From: JBHGBM01 sp041946965
Lineage (GTDB): Bacteria > Acidobacteriota > Terriglobia > Bryobacterales > Bryobacteraceae
Direction: 5' to 3'
Assembly (NCBI GenBank): GCA_041946965.1
Contig: JBHGBM010000042.1
Span: forward strand, 29,066 to 93,065
Length of the DNA: 64,000 nt
Shown here: piece by piece, positions 9,615 to 18,256 of the stretch
How positions within the stretch are numbered: position 1 is the stretch's first letter
Layout of the letters: every line of letters begins with the position of its first letter
Notes under the pieces: model-generated
Seen by the model: the letters and a program-made list of their open reading frames with translations, nothing else
Database searches by the model: none
What the model was told of the DNA's origin: nothing
Program-made: the position numbers and the translations under genes

Positions 9615-12239
9615 ATGATGAAGCTGCTCGCCATTTTCCTGAGCGTGACGGCCTACGGCCAGGAATGCCGGATCACCTCCGTGAGTCCCGCGCAGCCCGA
9701 GCCCAGGATTGAGGATGGCGAGAACGCGCTCGAATCGGAGACCTTCCAAACCTCGGTATTCGCGCTCTCGCCGAACGACATTCCGTACTTCGTCGACAGC
9801 GTCAACCGCATCCGCCGCATCGATCCGGACGGACGCGTGCGGACGGTTGCGGGAAACAGTTTTCGCGCCGATGTCGCGCGAGCGGGTCCCGCCCTCGAGA
9901 CCCCGCTGCCCCCGGTGACGCAACTCGCATTCTCTCCCTCCGGAGTGCTGCACTTCGCTTCGGCGGGACGCGTGCTGCGCGTGGTGGACGGCATGATCGA
10001 AGTGGTTGCCGGGACGGCGCAGCCCGGATTCAACGGCGAAGCGGGCCCGGCCACCGAAATCAATCTCGGCAACCTGGTGAGCATCGCGTTCCAGCCCTCG
10101 GGCAGCCTGCTGGTGATCGACGGCTTTGCGCGCGTGAGGCGCGTCGATCCCGACGGGACCCTGCGGACGGTAGCGGGCTGCGCGCGGCCCGCGGCGTCCG
10201 GCGGTTTCACGGGTGATAACGGACCCGCCGCCGAGGCGTCGCTGTCGAGCCCGCGCCAGGTGGTGGCGTTTGCCGACGGTTCGTTCTGGATCAAGGACCT
10301 CTCCGGGCGCCATCTCCGCCTGGTGGCCGCGGACGGAATCATACGGACCCTCAATCCGAATTTCGAGTCCTCGGTGAACATCCTAATGATGCCGGACGGG
10401 ACGCCCGCGGCCGGCACGTCGAACCGCGTCTACCTCCTGCGGCCGAACGGCGCGTTTGAGACCGGCGTCAACCCGTTCGCGCCTTTCACCGGCACGCCGC
10501 GCGGCGTCGCCTCCGACGGTTCGCTCTTCTACCAGGGATCGACGCGCCCCGAACAGAGCAACCCGCTGATCCGCATGACCGGCCGGCAGCAGACCGTAAT
10601 CGCCGGCGCCCCGGTTGCGGCCACGGTGGACGGCCAAGCCCCGCCGTACGGAATCTGGAACCCGCGCACGAAGTCGCTGTTCTATTCCGCCTCCCAGGGG
10701 GGCAAAGCCGGAATCCTGGAAGTGCAGGCGGGCCAGGCGCCCCGCTTCGTGGCCGGCGGCGGCGCGGACATCGGCGACGCGGAAGGCAAGACGGCCACCA
10801 GTCTGAATCTTTTCGGTCTCACCATGTTCACGGTGGACAACGAAGGCCGCATCGTCATTCTCGATGCGAACCGCCGCCGGATTCTGGTTGTGGGGCAGGA
10901 TGGCAAGGTGTCGGTGCTGAGGACGCAGGGGGGCGAGCCGGTGCTCTATGCGCCGCTCGGCGGCCTCTCCAACTGGCAGCGCATTACCGTGGACAACGCC
11001 GGCAACATCTACTGGTTTTCGCGCGGCGCCACACCCACCGGCGGCGTCTTCACCGCCGACATCGCGGTCTGGCGCCGGGATACATCCTCGCTCAGCGCCT
11101 TCACCGTGGCGGGGCTTTACGCACTGACGCGGCTGGAAGACGGCAGCGCGGCGGTGCTGGCGGGCAACAGCGCGAATTTCCGCTCGCTCTACCGCATCAG
11201 CCCGGAGGGTCTCGGGGAGCCCCAACCGGACTACCTGATGCTGCCGTTTCAATCCGTGGCCCAGATTCAGGGCGAGCCTTATTTCACCACCAGCGGGGGA
11301 CGGCTGTTCCGCGGGGGCGCGGACCGGCGGCGGTTCTTCGACCTCCAGCGGCTGCCTTCCGGGACCGCCTGGTCGCCGGATTTCGTGGCGGCCACGCCCT
11401 CCCACGTCATGGTGCACATGGCGGACGGCGGTTTCTACCGCATCGAGAACATCGACTCGTGCAAGTGGCTTCCTCAGCCGCGGCTGGCGCCCGGCAGCGT
11501 GGTGAATGCCGCCAATCCGGAGTTTGTGGACACGATTTCGCCGCGGCAGTTGATCACGGTGTACGGCTCGGGCCTGGGCCCGCCGGAAGGCCAGGGTTAC
11601 GTGCTCGACGGGCTTCTGCGCGCGACGGGCCAGCCTGCGCCTTATCCCAACGTCACCATGGGGAACTTCTCCGGGTCGATTCCCAATGCGACGCTTTCCG
11701 GCAACGCGCTGCCGGTGGTCTACTCGAACAGCTCGCAGATGACGCTTCAGGTGCGCACCGACAGGCCTTCCTCCGGCCAGTTCCTGCTCTACTTCAACTG
11801 GCAGGGCCTGTACCTGATCTATCCGAACCGGATCCGCGTGCAGGCGGCCACGCCCGGCCTGTTCACGGCGGAGGGTTCCGGGGACGGCCTCGCCATGGCG
11901 CTCAACGAAGACGGCACGCGGCACAGCGCGTCCAACCCGGCCCGGCCGGGTTCGCTGGTGCATCTCTACGGAACGGGCTTCGGCGCCATCAGCACAAACC
12001 TGCCGCTCGGTGAATTCTACAGGGCCGACCCCCGTGTCAGCGTGACGCAGCCGGTCGCCGTGTGGATTGGAGACCGGCCGGCGGCGGTGGAATTCGCGGG
12101 CGGCGCGCCGGATACGCTGGGCGTCATCGAGGTTCGCGTGCGCGTTCCGGAAGACCTCCCCGAGGGACAACACCCGGTGAGGGTCCAGGTGGGAGAAGAG
12201 GCCGGCTCGTCGCAGAAGGTGACGCTGAACGTACGCTGA
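9615..12239 (+). CDS. Secreted NHL-repeat beta-propeller protein with C-terminal TIGR03437 domain
   Basis: About 874 residues. A signal peptide (MMKLLAIFLSVTAYGQ) is followed by NHL-type propeller repeats, seen as recurring VRTVAGN / GFNGEAGPATEI / GDNGPAAEA motifs with following LV.ID-like strands. The last ~230 residues, from VVNAANPEFVDTISPRQLI with ITVYGSGLGPPEG and LYGTGFGAI, match the TIGR03437 C-terminal domain, a family known mainly from Solibacter. TTG 9606 is possible as start, but ATG 9615 leaves a cleaner signal peptide. It follows the receptor directly and is likely in the same transcript. Function unknown; secreted or surface-attached carbohydrate or protein recognition is a guess. 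Confidence 0.82.
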   Translation: MMKLLAIFLSVTAYGQECRITSVSPAQPEPRIEDGENALESETFQTSVFALSPNDIPYFVDSVNRIRRIDPDGRVRTVAGNSFRADVARAGPALETPLPPVTQLAFSPSGVLHFASAGRVLRVVDGMIEVVAGTAQPGFNGEAGPATEINLGNLVSIAFQPSGSLLVIDGFARVRRVDPDGTLRTVAGCARPAASGGFTGDNGPAAEASLSSPRQVVAFADGSFWIKDLSGRHLRLVAADGIIRTLNPNFESSVNILMMPDGTPAAGTSNRVYLLRPNGAFETGVNPFAPFTGTPRGVASDGSLFYQGSTRPEQSNPLIRMTGRQQTVIAGAPVAATVDGQAPPYGIWNPRTKSLFYSASQGGKAGILEVQAGQAPRFVAGGGADIGDAEGKTATSLNLFGLTMFTVDNEGRIVILDANRRRILVVGQDGKVSVLRTQGGEPVLYAPLGGLSNWQRITVDNAGNIYWFSRGATPTGGVFTADIAVWRRDTSSLSAFTVAGLYALTRLEDGSAAVLAGNSANFRSLYRISPEGLGEPQPDYLMLPFQSVAQIQGEPYFTTSGGRLFRGGADRRRFFDLQRLPSGTAWSPDFVAATPSHVMVHMADGGFYRIENIDSCKWLPQPRLAPGSVVNAANPEFVDTISPRQLITVYGSGLGPPEGQGYVLDGLLRATGQPAPYPNVTMGNFSGSIPNATLSGNALPVVYSNSSQMTLQVRTDRPSSGQFLLYFNWQGLYLIYPNRIRVQAATPGLFTAEGSGDGLAMALNEDGTRHSASNPARPGSLVHLYGTGFGAISTNLPLGEFYRADPRVSVTQPVAVWIGDRPAAVEFAGGAPDTLGVIEVRVRVPEDLPEGQHPVRVQVGEEAGSSQKVTLNVR

Positions 12240-12289
12240 GGCGGAGGATCGCGTAGTCGAAAACGCCCGCCCAGGGGTCTTAGAAGTGA

Positions 12290-14029
12290 ATGCGCGCGCT
12301 GTGTCTATTGCTGGCGGCCGCCGGGAGCGCCGCCGGTCAGATAAACCTCACGGATCTGGCCATCACGGGAGATGGCGGCACGGCGTATTTCACCTCGGCC
12401 CTGCCCCTCAAGGATGAGGCCGTCGAGCCGGGGTTGGCGCCCGGCCGCATTTTCCGAACCGGCCCGGCGGGGTTCGAACTTTACATGCAGCGGCCCCGGA
12501 TCGATCCGCCGCCCGCGGGCCCGGGTCTCGTCCGGCTGACAAACTACTTCCAACTCTCCCGCGCGCAGGCCAGCCGCGACGGCGGCATCGTGGCCGTCAC
12601 CGGCGCCCGGGTGTGCTCCGGCAGCTCGCGCTGCGCTTCCGAGACCACCCTGCAAACCACGGTCACCGGCCTCCCCGGCGGACCGGTCGAAGTGACCGGC
12701 TCCGGGCGCCTCAGCGGGAACGGGCGCTACCTCCTGATCACTTCCAATGGGTCGATCGGGGGGAACTGCTCGTATGTGGCGGACCTCCTGCAACCCGGCG
12801 AGAAACCGTGCGTGGCGCCGGGGGATTACGCCGCGCCCACCGGCCGCGCGGTGGCCGACGATGGCACCGCTGTAGTGGCCTCCGGGTCGCTGTATATCCT
12901 CCAGAGCGGGAAAGCCATCGAGGTGCGGGCGCCCCCGGGTTCGCCCGGAGAGGCCGTGATCGACTCGTCGGCAACCGTGATCGTCTACTCGTTGCTCGAC
13001 TGGCGCACCAATCGCCGTTCGATTCGCATCTACCGGGTGGCGGAGGGGCGCGACGCCGCACTCGCCGCGGTTTCCGGCGAGGACAGCCATGCCCCCTACG
13101 TCACCGCCGACGGCCGCCGCGTCATGTTCCTCTCCGGCGGCCAGATCTACACGGTCCCGGCCGCCGGCGGGACGCCCCGGCAGGTGACGCGCGACGCGAG
13201 CGGCGTGCTCTCGGCGGCCATGTCCGACGACGGCAAAGCCGCCTGGTATTTCTCCGGGGCCGGGCGCCTGTATTCGGTGAGCCTGGACACAGGCGAGACC
13301 CGTGAGCGCCTCGGCCGCACGCCGCAGATCGGGTTTGTGGCGCGCATGACCGCCGGTTCGATCTACTCGCTCCCCGGCGCCGGTTTCGCCGACGTCACGT
13401 CCGCCGCGGCCTCCTTTCCGCTGCCCCGTTCGCTCGGCGGCGTGTCCGTGACCGTGAACGGCGTGGACGCCCCGCTCGTCTGGGTCGCCCCCACGGAGAT
13501 CCTGCTCCAGGCGCCCTACGGCATCGAAGGGGAAACCAGGGTGCAGGTCAACACGGAGGACGCCTCGCCGTTTATTCCGCAGCGGAGCTTCGCCGGCACC
13601 GCCCTGGCGAGCCTGGGGGCGTTCCTCTACAACCCGCGGTCGCCCTCGGCGTACGGCGGGTGGGACGCATTCGCCATTCACGAAGACTGGAGCGCGCTCG
13701 TGACCCAGGAGAACCCCGCACGCCCCAGTGAGATCGTTCACCTTTACGGGACCGGCTTCGGCCGTGTAGACCCGCAACCCGCCGACGGCGAGCCCTCGCC
13801 GTTCGCCCCCACCCTCACACGGGTCACGTGCTGGGCATGGGGAGCCGACAACGCGGCCAAACTCGACATCCCGGTGTTTTACTCCGGCCTCGCTCCGGGA
13901 CTTGCGGGGATCTACCAGCTTGACGTGCTGCTGCCGGCCTCGAACCTGCGGCCTTCGGTGCAACTGAACTGCGCCGGGGAAGGCGACAGCAGCAACTTCT
14001 ATGGCTCGTTCGCCGTGGGGATCAGGTAG
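12290..14029 (+). CDS. Secreted PD40/TolB-like propeller protein with C-terminal TIGR03437 domain
   Basis: A 579-residue exported protein with signal peptide MRALCLLLAAAGSAAGQ. The middle has repeated DG/DD-containing beta-propeller blades (for example VTADGRRVMFLSGGQIY and SDDGKAAWYFSGAGRLY). The C-terminal ~230 residues carry the TIGR03437 signature GGVSVTVNGVDAPL, PTEILLQAPYGIEG and VHLYGTGFGRVDP. It lies 50 bp after a protein of the same class, so the two are a paralogous pair sharing only the C-terminal domain. Role unknown. The 3' end overlaps the end of a histidine-kinase remnant on the other strand. Confidence 0.82.
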   Translation: MRALCLLLAAAGSAAGQINLTDLAITGDGGTAYFTSALPLKDEAVEPGLAPGRIFRTGPAGFELYMQRPRIDPPPAGPGLVRLTNYFQLSRAQASRDGGIVAVTGARVCSGSSRCASETTLQTTVTGLPGGPVEVTGSGRLSGNGRYLLITSNGSIGGNCSYVADLLQPGEKPCVAPGDYAAPTGRAVADDGTAVVASGSLYILQSGKAIEVRAPPGSPGEAVIDSSATVIVYSLLDWRTNRRSIRIYRVAEGRDAALAAVSGEDSHAPYVTADGRRVMFLSGGQIYTVPAAGGTPRQVTRDASGVLSAAMSDDGKAAWYFSGAGRLYSVSLDTGETRERLGRTPQIGFVARMTAGSIYSLPGAGFADVTSAAASFPLPRSLGGVSVTVNGVDAPLVWVAPTEILLQAPYGIEGETRVQVNTEDASPFIPQRSFAGTALASLGAFLYNPRSPSAYGGWDAFAIHEDWSALVTQENPARPSEIVHLYGTGFGRVDPQPADGEPSPFAPTLTRVTCWAWGADNAAKLDIPVFYSGLAPGLAGIYQLDVLLPASNLRPSVQLNCAGEGDSSNFYGSFAVGIR

Positions 14030-14132
14030 AAACCTCTGCCTGCTGCTTGCCGCCGGGGATGTGGATGGTGAACGTGGAACCCTGCCCCGGCCGGCGGTCC
14101 ACGGTGATGTGCCCGCCCATCATCGGCAGGAT
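14022..14132 (-). pseudogene. C-terminal remnant of a histidine kinase ATPase domain
   Basis: The minus strand reads ILPMMGGHITV, then DRRPGQGSTFTIHIP, and a short tail to a TGA at 14024-14022. This is the G2-box end of a HATPase domain (family pattern MMGG.I.V.S.PG.GSTF...P). Nothing upstream encodes the rest: the adjoining sequence is the stop codon and last codons of the PD40 gene in the same frame. It is therefore a 35-codon stump of a gene that should be at least 300 codons long. It marks a deletion or misjoin at about 14131-14141. Confidence 0.75.
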
Positions 14133-14138
14133 CACCGG

Positions 14139-15344
14139 TCAGCCGGTAATCGCCGCGGCGTCGATCAGGTACACCTGCCGGCCGCCGTTGTGCACCAAAT
14201 CGACCGTCACCATGCGGCCGTCGCGGCTGATTCTCGGGTGCGTGTCGCAGCGCCATTCACCCGTGTACTCTTTGGGCGAGAGAAAATGCCCCAGCGGATG
14301 CCGGGCGCCCGAGCGGGTGTCGAACAGGTACGGGTGCTGGTAGCGTTCCTTGTCCGGGTAGGTGTCGCACACGATCCAGCGGTTTCCGGGCAGGTAGGTG
14401 CAGTGACCGTCGGAGACCATGACGCCTTCCCCCACAACTTCCACCCGGTCCGTGCGGTCTTCGTAAAGATAGAATCTGCCGCCCTTGGGCGGGCGTCTGG
14501 CCCAGCCGAGAATGTGGGTGGCGTCGCGCCAGATGAAGTGCGACATGCCGCCGAAGTCATCGACCGTGTGAACGTTCTTCCCTTCCAGGTCGGCGGTGAA
14601 CATGCGCGTGTACCAGCCCTTGCCGGGAGGCCCGCAGCGGTGCAGAAAAATGAAGCGCTTGCCGTCCGGCGCGAACAGCAGGTGGTTGAACCAGTGCTTG
14701 GAGCCCGTCCAGTCGTGGCGCGCGCAGGGGATGCGGACGGCATCCGCGAAAGAAAAGATCAGCTTGCGCGCACCGCTCTTCAGGTCCATGCGCCAGATGC
14801 CGGCATCCTCGGGCGCGGCCACGTCGCGGTTGGGATCCGGAATGCCGTTGTAGCCGTAGCCGGGGCGCGTGTCGGCCAGGCGGCGGAAATCCGGCGCGAC
14901 GGCCCAGCGTCCGTCGGGGCTCACCGCATAAATCGGTCCCGGCAGCGTGCGCAGCTTGCGCGACTTCACGTCGAGAATGCGGCTGACGTAAGCGCCGCCC
15001 TCGCGGTCGTTGAAAATCACTTCCGACTTCGACCCCGGCAGCCATTGCAGCATGCACCCCTGCTGCCAGCACCATGCGGTTGAGCGGCCAAGCGGAATCC
15101 AGCGGTCGCCGTCCTTGAGGTCGATCATGCCGAGCGTGATGGCATCGTCGGGACGCGGCGAGCGGTGCTCGAAATCCACCTCCATGGCGAGCGCGTAGCG
15201 GTTGGCGGGATCGAACTGGAGCTTATCGTAATAGGCGAACCAGTGGAACTTCGGCCCGCGGGTGATGGCGCGCACCGGCGGCAGCTTCTCCTGGCCCGCC
15301 AGCGGCGCGGCGGCCAGGGCGGTAATGAAATCGCGTCTGCGCAT
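14139..15344 (-). CDS. Exported PD40-type beta-propeller protein, oligogalacturonate-lyase-like
   Basis: A 401-residue protein with an N-terminal MRRRDFITALAAAPLAG signal, consistent with Tat export. The rest shows propeller strands typical of PD40/WD40-like enzymes, with DGRWAVAPDF, NHLLFAPDGKRFIFLHR, DFGGMSHFIWRDATHILGW and ISRDGRMVTVDLVHNGGRQVYLID. The histidine-rich SHFIWR and HPRISRDG segments resemble those of oligogalacturonate lyases (PL22), but I cannot confirm the catalytic residues. The start at 15344 overlaps the stop of the GH43 gene (TGATG), giving translational coupling; a second ATG lies 3 nt upstream. Together they suggest a small polysaccharide-processing operon. The stop codon lies right at the scar with the kinase remnant, so the extreme C-terminus may not be original. 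Confidence 0.72.
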   Translation of the reverse strand: MRRRDFITALAAAPLAGQEKLPPVRAITRGPKFHWFAYYDKLQFDPANRYALAMEVDFEHRSPRPDDAITLGMIDLKDGDRWIPLGRSTAWCWQQGCMLQWLPGSKSEVIFNDREGGAYVSRILDVKSRKLRTLPGPIYAVSPDGRWAVAPDFRRLADTRPGYGYNGIPDPNRDVAAPEDAGIWRMDLKSGARKLIFSFADAVRIPCARHDWTGSKHWFNHLLFAPDGKRFIFLHRCGPPGKGWYTRMFTADLEGKNVHTVDDFGGMSHFIWRDATHILGWARRPPKGGRFYLYEDRTDRVEVVGEGVMVSDGHCTYLPGNRWIVCDTYPDKERYQHPYLFDTRSGARHPLGHFLSPKEYTGEWRCDTHPRISRDGRMVTVDLVHNGGRQVYLIDAAAITG

Positions 15345-16699
15345 CATTTCCCCACTATACGCGTGCGGAACCAGTCGAACCAGGCGGCCTCGTCCGCGTA
15401 GACGCCGAACGTCGCGCCGGTCCATGTATTTTGCTTCTCGAAGCCGATCCAGCCGAGATCCGGCCGCCCGCCGTTGCCGAAGTAGACCTCCTCGCCCACG
15501 GGTTCCCACGTGCGGCCATCCGCGCTGCGGTACCCGCGCGCGCGCTCGTTCTCCACCCGGACCCGCAGGTACGGCGCGCCGGAGGCGGCAAAGCGGACCA
15601 CGCGCGCGGGATCGTGATACAGGTGCAGCCCGCCGCGCCCTTCCACGCGCGTGGTGAACTCGAAGGCTTTCTCCATCATCCGCTGAAGCAGGTAGCCCGG
15701 CCCGAGCCGCAGCCATCCGGGGCGCGCCGTCAGCGAACAGTCCACGCGTCCGTGAAAGAACCACTGCAACCCGAGCCGCGGTCTGTCGAACTCGTCCGAG
15801 GAGGCCAGCTCGTAACGCGCCTCCGGCAGGTTTGGGCGCCTCGCGCGCGCTGCCGGAACGCGCCCGCCGACCGCGCGCCACCAGCCTTCGGGCGTCCACT
15901 CGATCGGCTCCAGCCACATCGAGCGCCCCAGGGTGTAATGCGCCAGGTCGTAGGCGTGATAGCTCACGTACCACTCGCCGCGGTGCGTCTCGATGAGCGT
16001 GCCGTGCGCCGGACCGTACTCATCGGCCTGCAACTGCGGGTTGGCGGGATCGCGCTCCCAGGGACCGCGCAGGCGGCGCGACCGTGCCGTATTCACCGCG
16101 CTGTTCTGGTAGGGCCGCGTGCCCCCGGTAGAGTACACCAGGTAATACCAGCCTCCGCGCTTGAACAGGTCCGGCCCCTCGCAATCGCGGCCGCGGCCGA
16201 GTTTGGTGTCGCAGACCTCGCCCTTGACGCTCAGGCCGTCGCGCGCCAGCTCCACGATGCGGCCCCAGTCCCACACCAGGTACAGCCGGCCGTCGTCATC
16301 CGCGAAAAAACCCGGGTCAATGCCTTGCAGTCCCAGTTCCACCGGCTGCGAATAGGGTCCGCCCGGCGATTTTGACGCCATGGCCCAGATGCGGTTCCCT
16401 ATGGGCGCGTAGAGCAGGAACATGCGCGTGTTCGGGTTGTAGCCCATCTCCGAGCCCCACACGCCGCCGCGCGTGGTGCCGGGCTCGATGCCCGCATGCT
16501 GCCTGATGCCGAACCCGATGTAGCGCCAGTGCACCAGGTCGCGCGAGTGCGCGATGTGAAGCCCCGGCGTCCAACCGAAGGTGGAGCGCACGGAATAGTA
16601 GTCCGCGCCCACGCGGATCAGCGCCGGGTCGGACCAGTCCCCCGGAATCACCGGGTTCAGGAATTCGCCCGCCAGCAGCAGGGCGGCTAGGAAGTTCAT
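15344..16699 (-). CDS. Glycoside hydrolase family 43-like protein
   Basis: GH43 enzymes are five-bladed propellers that usually remove xylose or arabinose from plant polysaccharides. The 451-residue protein has a short signal-like N-terminus (MNFLAALLLAGE) followed by FLNPVIPGDWSDPALIRVG with the catalytic-base Asp in WSDP, GIDPGFFADDDGRLYLVW (second conserved Asp) and CEGPDLFKRGGWYYLVYS (EGP, proposed acid). The last ~170 residues form a beta-sandwich-like region, as in GH43 xylosidases. It is co-translated with the PD40 protein downstream and divergent from a sodium symporter. Start codons of the two divergent genes are only about 25 bp apart. Confidence 0.85.
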   Translation of the reverse strand: MNFLAALLLAGEFLNPVIPGDWSDPALIRVGADYYSVRSTFGWTPGLHIAHSRDLVHWRYIGFGIRQHAGIEPGTTRGGVWGSEMGYNPNTRMFLLYAPIGNRIWAMASKSPGGPYSQPVELGLQGIDPGFFADDDGRLYLVWDWGRIVELARDGLSVKGEVCDTKLGRGRDCEGPDLFKRGGWYYLVYSTGGTRPYQNSAVNTARSRRLRGPWERDPANPQLQADEYGPAHGTLIETHRGEWYVSYHAYDLAHYTLGRSMWLEPIEWTPEGWWRAVGGRVPAARARRPNLPEARYELASSDEFDRPRLGLQWFFHGRVDCSLTARPGWLRLGPGYLLQRMMEKAFEFTTRVEGRGGLHLYHDPARVVRFAASGAPYLRVRVENERARGYRSADGRTWEPVGEEVYFGNGGRPDLGWIGFEKQNTWTGATFGVYADEAAWFDWFRTRIVGK

Positions 16700-16724
16700 G
16701 CGGCCTTCCGCTATAGTACAGGGT

Positions 16725-18248
16725 TTGGGCGCGACACTGAATTGGATCGACGGCGCGATGTTATTCGCCTACGGCGTGATGCTGGCTGCCATCGCGCTCT
16801 ATCACTCCCGCAAAATCCGGGCGCGCGACGACTTTCTGCTCGCGGGCCGCTCCATGAGCCGCTGGCCCATCGCGCTCAGCATGTACGTGGCGCTGTTCAG
16901 CACCAACACGTTCATCGGCATGATCGGATGGGTGAACCGGCCGGACGGGACCATCTGGATCGGCCTGCAAACCCTAGGCATCATGATGGGCGTGCCGTTC
17001 GTGGTAAAGCTCTACCCGGACATCTTCTTCCGCCTCCGTATCACCACCGCCTACGAGTACCTGGAGCGCCGCTTCAACTACGCCGTGCGCGCTTTTGCGA
17101 CGGTGTTCTTCATCGGCTCCCGCATCATGTGGATGGCCACCATGCTCTACGGCGGGTCGCTGGTGATCTCGCAGATGCTCGGCTGGACGGCGGAGCGCGG
17201 CGTGCCGCACGGGCAGTTCTACGCCATCGTGCTGCTCGGCACGCTGGGCATGTTCTTCGGCCTGGCCGGCGGCATGCACGCGGTGATCTGGACCGACGTG
17301 GCGCAGTTCTTCGTGCTGTTCGGCTCGGTGGCGGTGATGATCCACCTGGCGGTGACGCTCTCGGGCGGCCCGGCCCAGGTCCTGGCGCTGGCCGCCGAAG
17401 CCGGAAAGTTCGCCCCGCCGAAACTCTTCAGCGCCGCCGACGACCTCAGCGTCTTGAGCGGCCTCATGCTGGGCTTTATCGGCATGCTCTCCAGCGCAGG
17501 CGCCGACCAGGTGGTGCTGCAAACCTACCTCACGGCCAAGAGCGCGGAGGAAGCCAAGGCCTCGCTCTGGCGCAACGGCCTGCTGCTCAAGCCGCTCAGC
17601 CTGCTGTTCCCCACGCTCGGCGTGATCATCTTCGTCTACTTCGGCCGGCATCCCGGGCAGGCCGCCCTGATGCGCGTCAGCGACGACGCGCTGCCGGTCT
17701 ACGTGCTCAACGTGCTGCCGGCGGGCGTGCGCGGACTGGCCATCGCCGCGCTGATGTCGGCGCTGCTCACCAGCCTGGAAGGCGGCATGGCGGCGCTATC
17801 GGCCAGCATTCAGGTGGACTACGTGCAGCGCTGGATCCGCCGCCCGCTCTCCGACCGCGCCACCGTGCGGCTGGGACGCGCGCTCATGTTCGGATGGGGC
17901 GTGCTCATCGTGTGCGCGGCGCTGTTCGTGCTGCGGCTGGGCAAGGACCACAACATCATCCAGATCCTGAACATGGTGATGTACCCGTTCGCGGGCGTGC
18001 TGCTGGGTCTGTTCCTGCTCGGACTGACCACCTGGCGGGCCAACGGCTGGGGCGCGCTGGCGGGCGGCGTGGCGGGCTTCTGCCTTACCGTGAGCGCCTC
18101 GCTTGCGGGCGCGAAACTCTCCAGCTTCTACTACGGCGCGCTGAGCACGGGGACCACTTTCGTCATCGGCTATCTGGCAAGCCTGCTCTTTCGCGCGCCG
18201 GAAGAGCGACAGTTGAAGGGGCTTACGCACGCGCGCCGCTCGAAATAG
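16725..18248 (+). CDS. Sodium:solute symporter (SSS) family transporter
   Basis: An inner-membrane protein of about 507 residues with many hydrophobic segments. The N-terminal LNWIDGAMLFAYGVMLAA segment, YHSRKIRARDDFLLAGRSM loop, TNTFIGMIGW, the AYEYLERRFN motif and the GADQVVLQTYL segment are typical of SSS members that import sugars or sialic-acid-like solutes. The first ATG (16698) overlaps the divergent GH43 start, so a start at TTG 16725 or ATG 16758 is more likely; I chose TTG because it keeps the first membrane helix whole. The neighbouring GH43 suggests it imports a released sugar. Confidence 0.82.
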   Translation: MGATLNWIDGAMLFAYGVMLAAIALYHSRKIRARDDFLLAGRSMSRWPIALSMYVALFSTNTFIGMIGWVNRPDGTIWIGLQTLGIMMGVPFVVKLYPDIFFRLRITTAYEYLERRFNYAVRAFATVFFIGSRIMWMATMLYGGSLVISQMLGWTAERGVPHGQFYAIVLLGTLGMFFGLAGGMHAVIWTDVAQFFVLFGSVAVMIHLAVTLSGGPAQVLALAAEAGKFAPPKLFSAADDLSVLSGLMLGFIGMLSSAGADQVVLQTYLTAKSAEEAKASLWRNGLLLKPLSLLFPTLGVIIFVYFGRHPGQAALMRVSDDALPVYVLNVLPAGVRGLAIAALMSALLTSLEGGMAALSASIQVDYVQRWIRRPLSDRATVRLGRALMFGWGVLIVCAALFVLRLGKDHNIIQILNMVMYPFAGVLLGLFLLGLTTWRANGWGALAGGVAGFCLTVSASLAGAKLSSFYYGALSTGTTFVIGYLASLLFRAPEERQLKGLTHARRSK

Positions 18249-18256
18249 TGCGGTGT

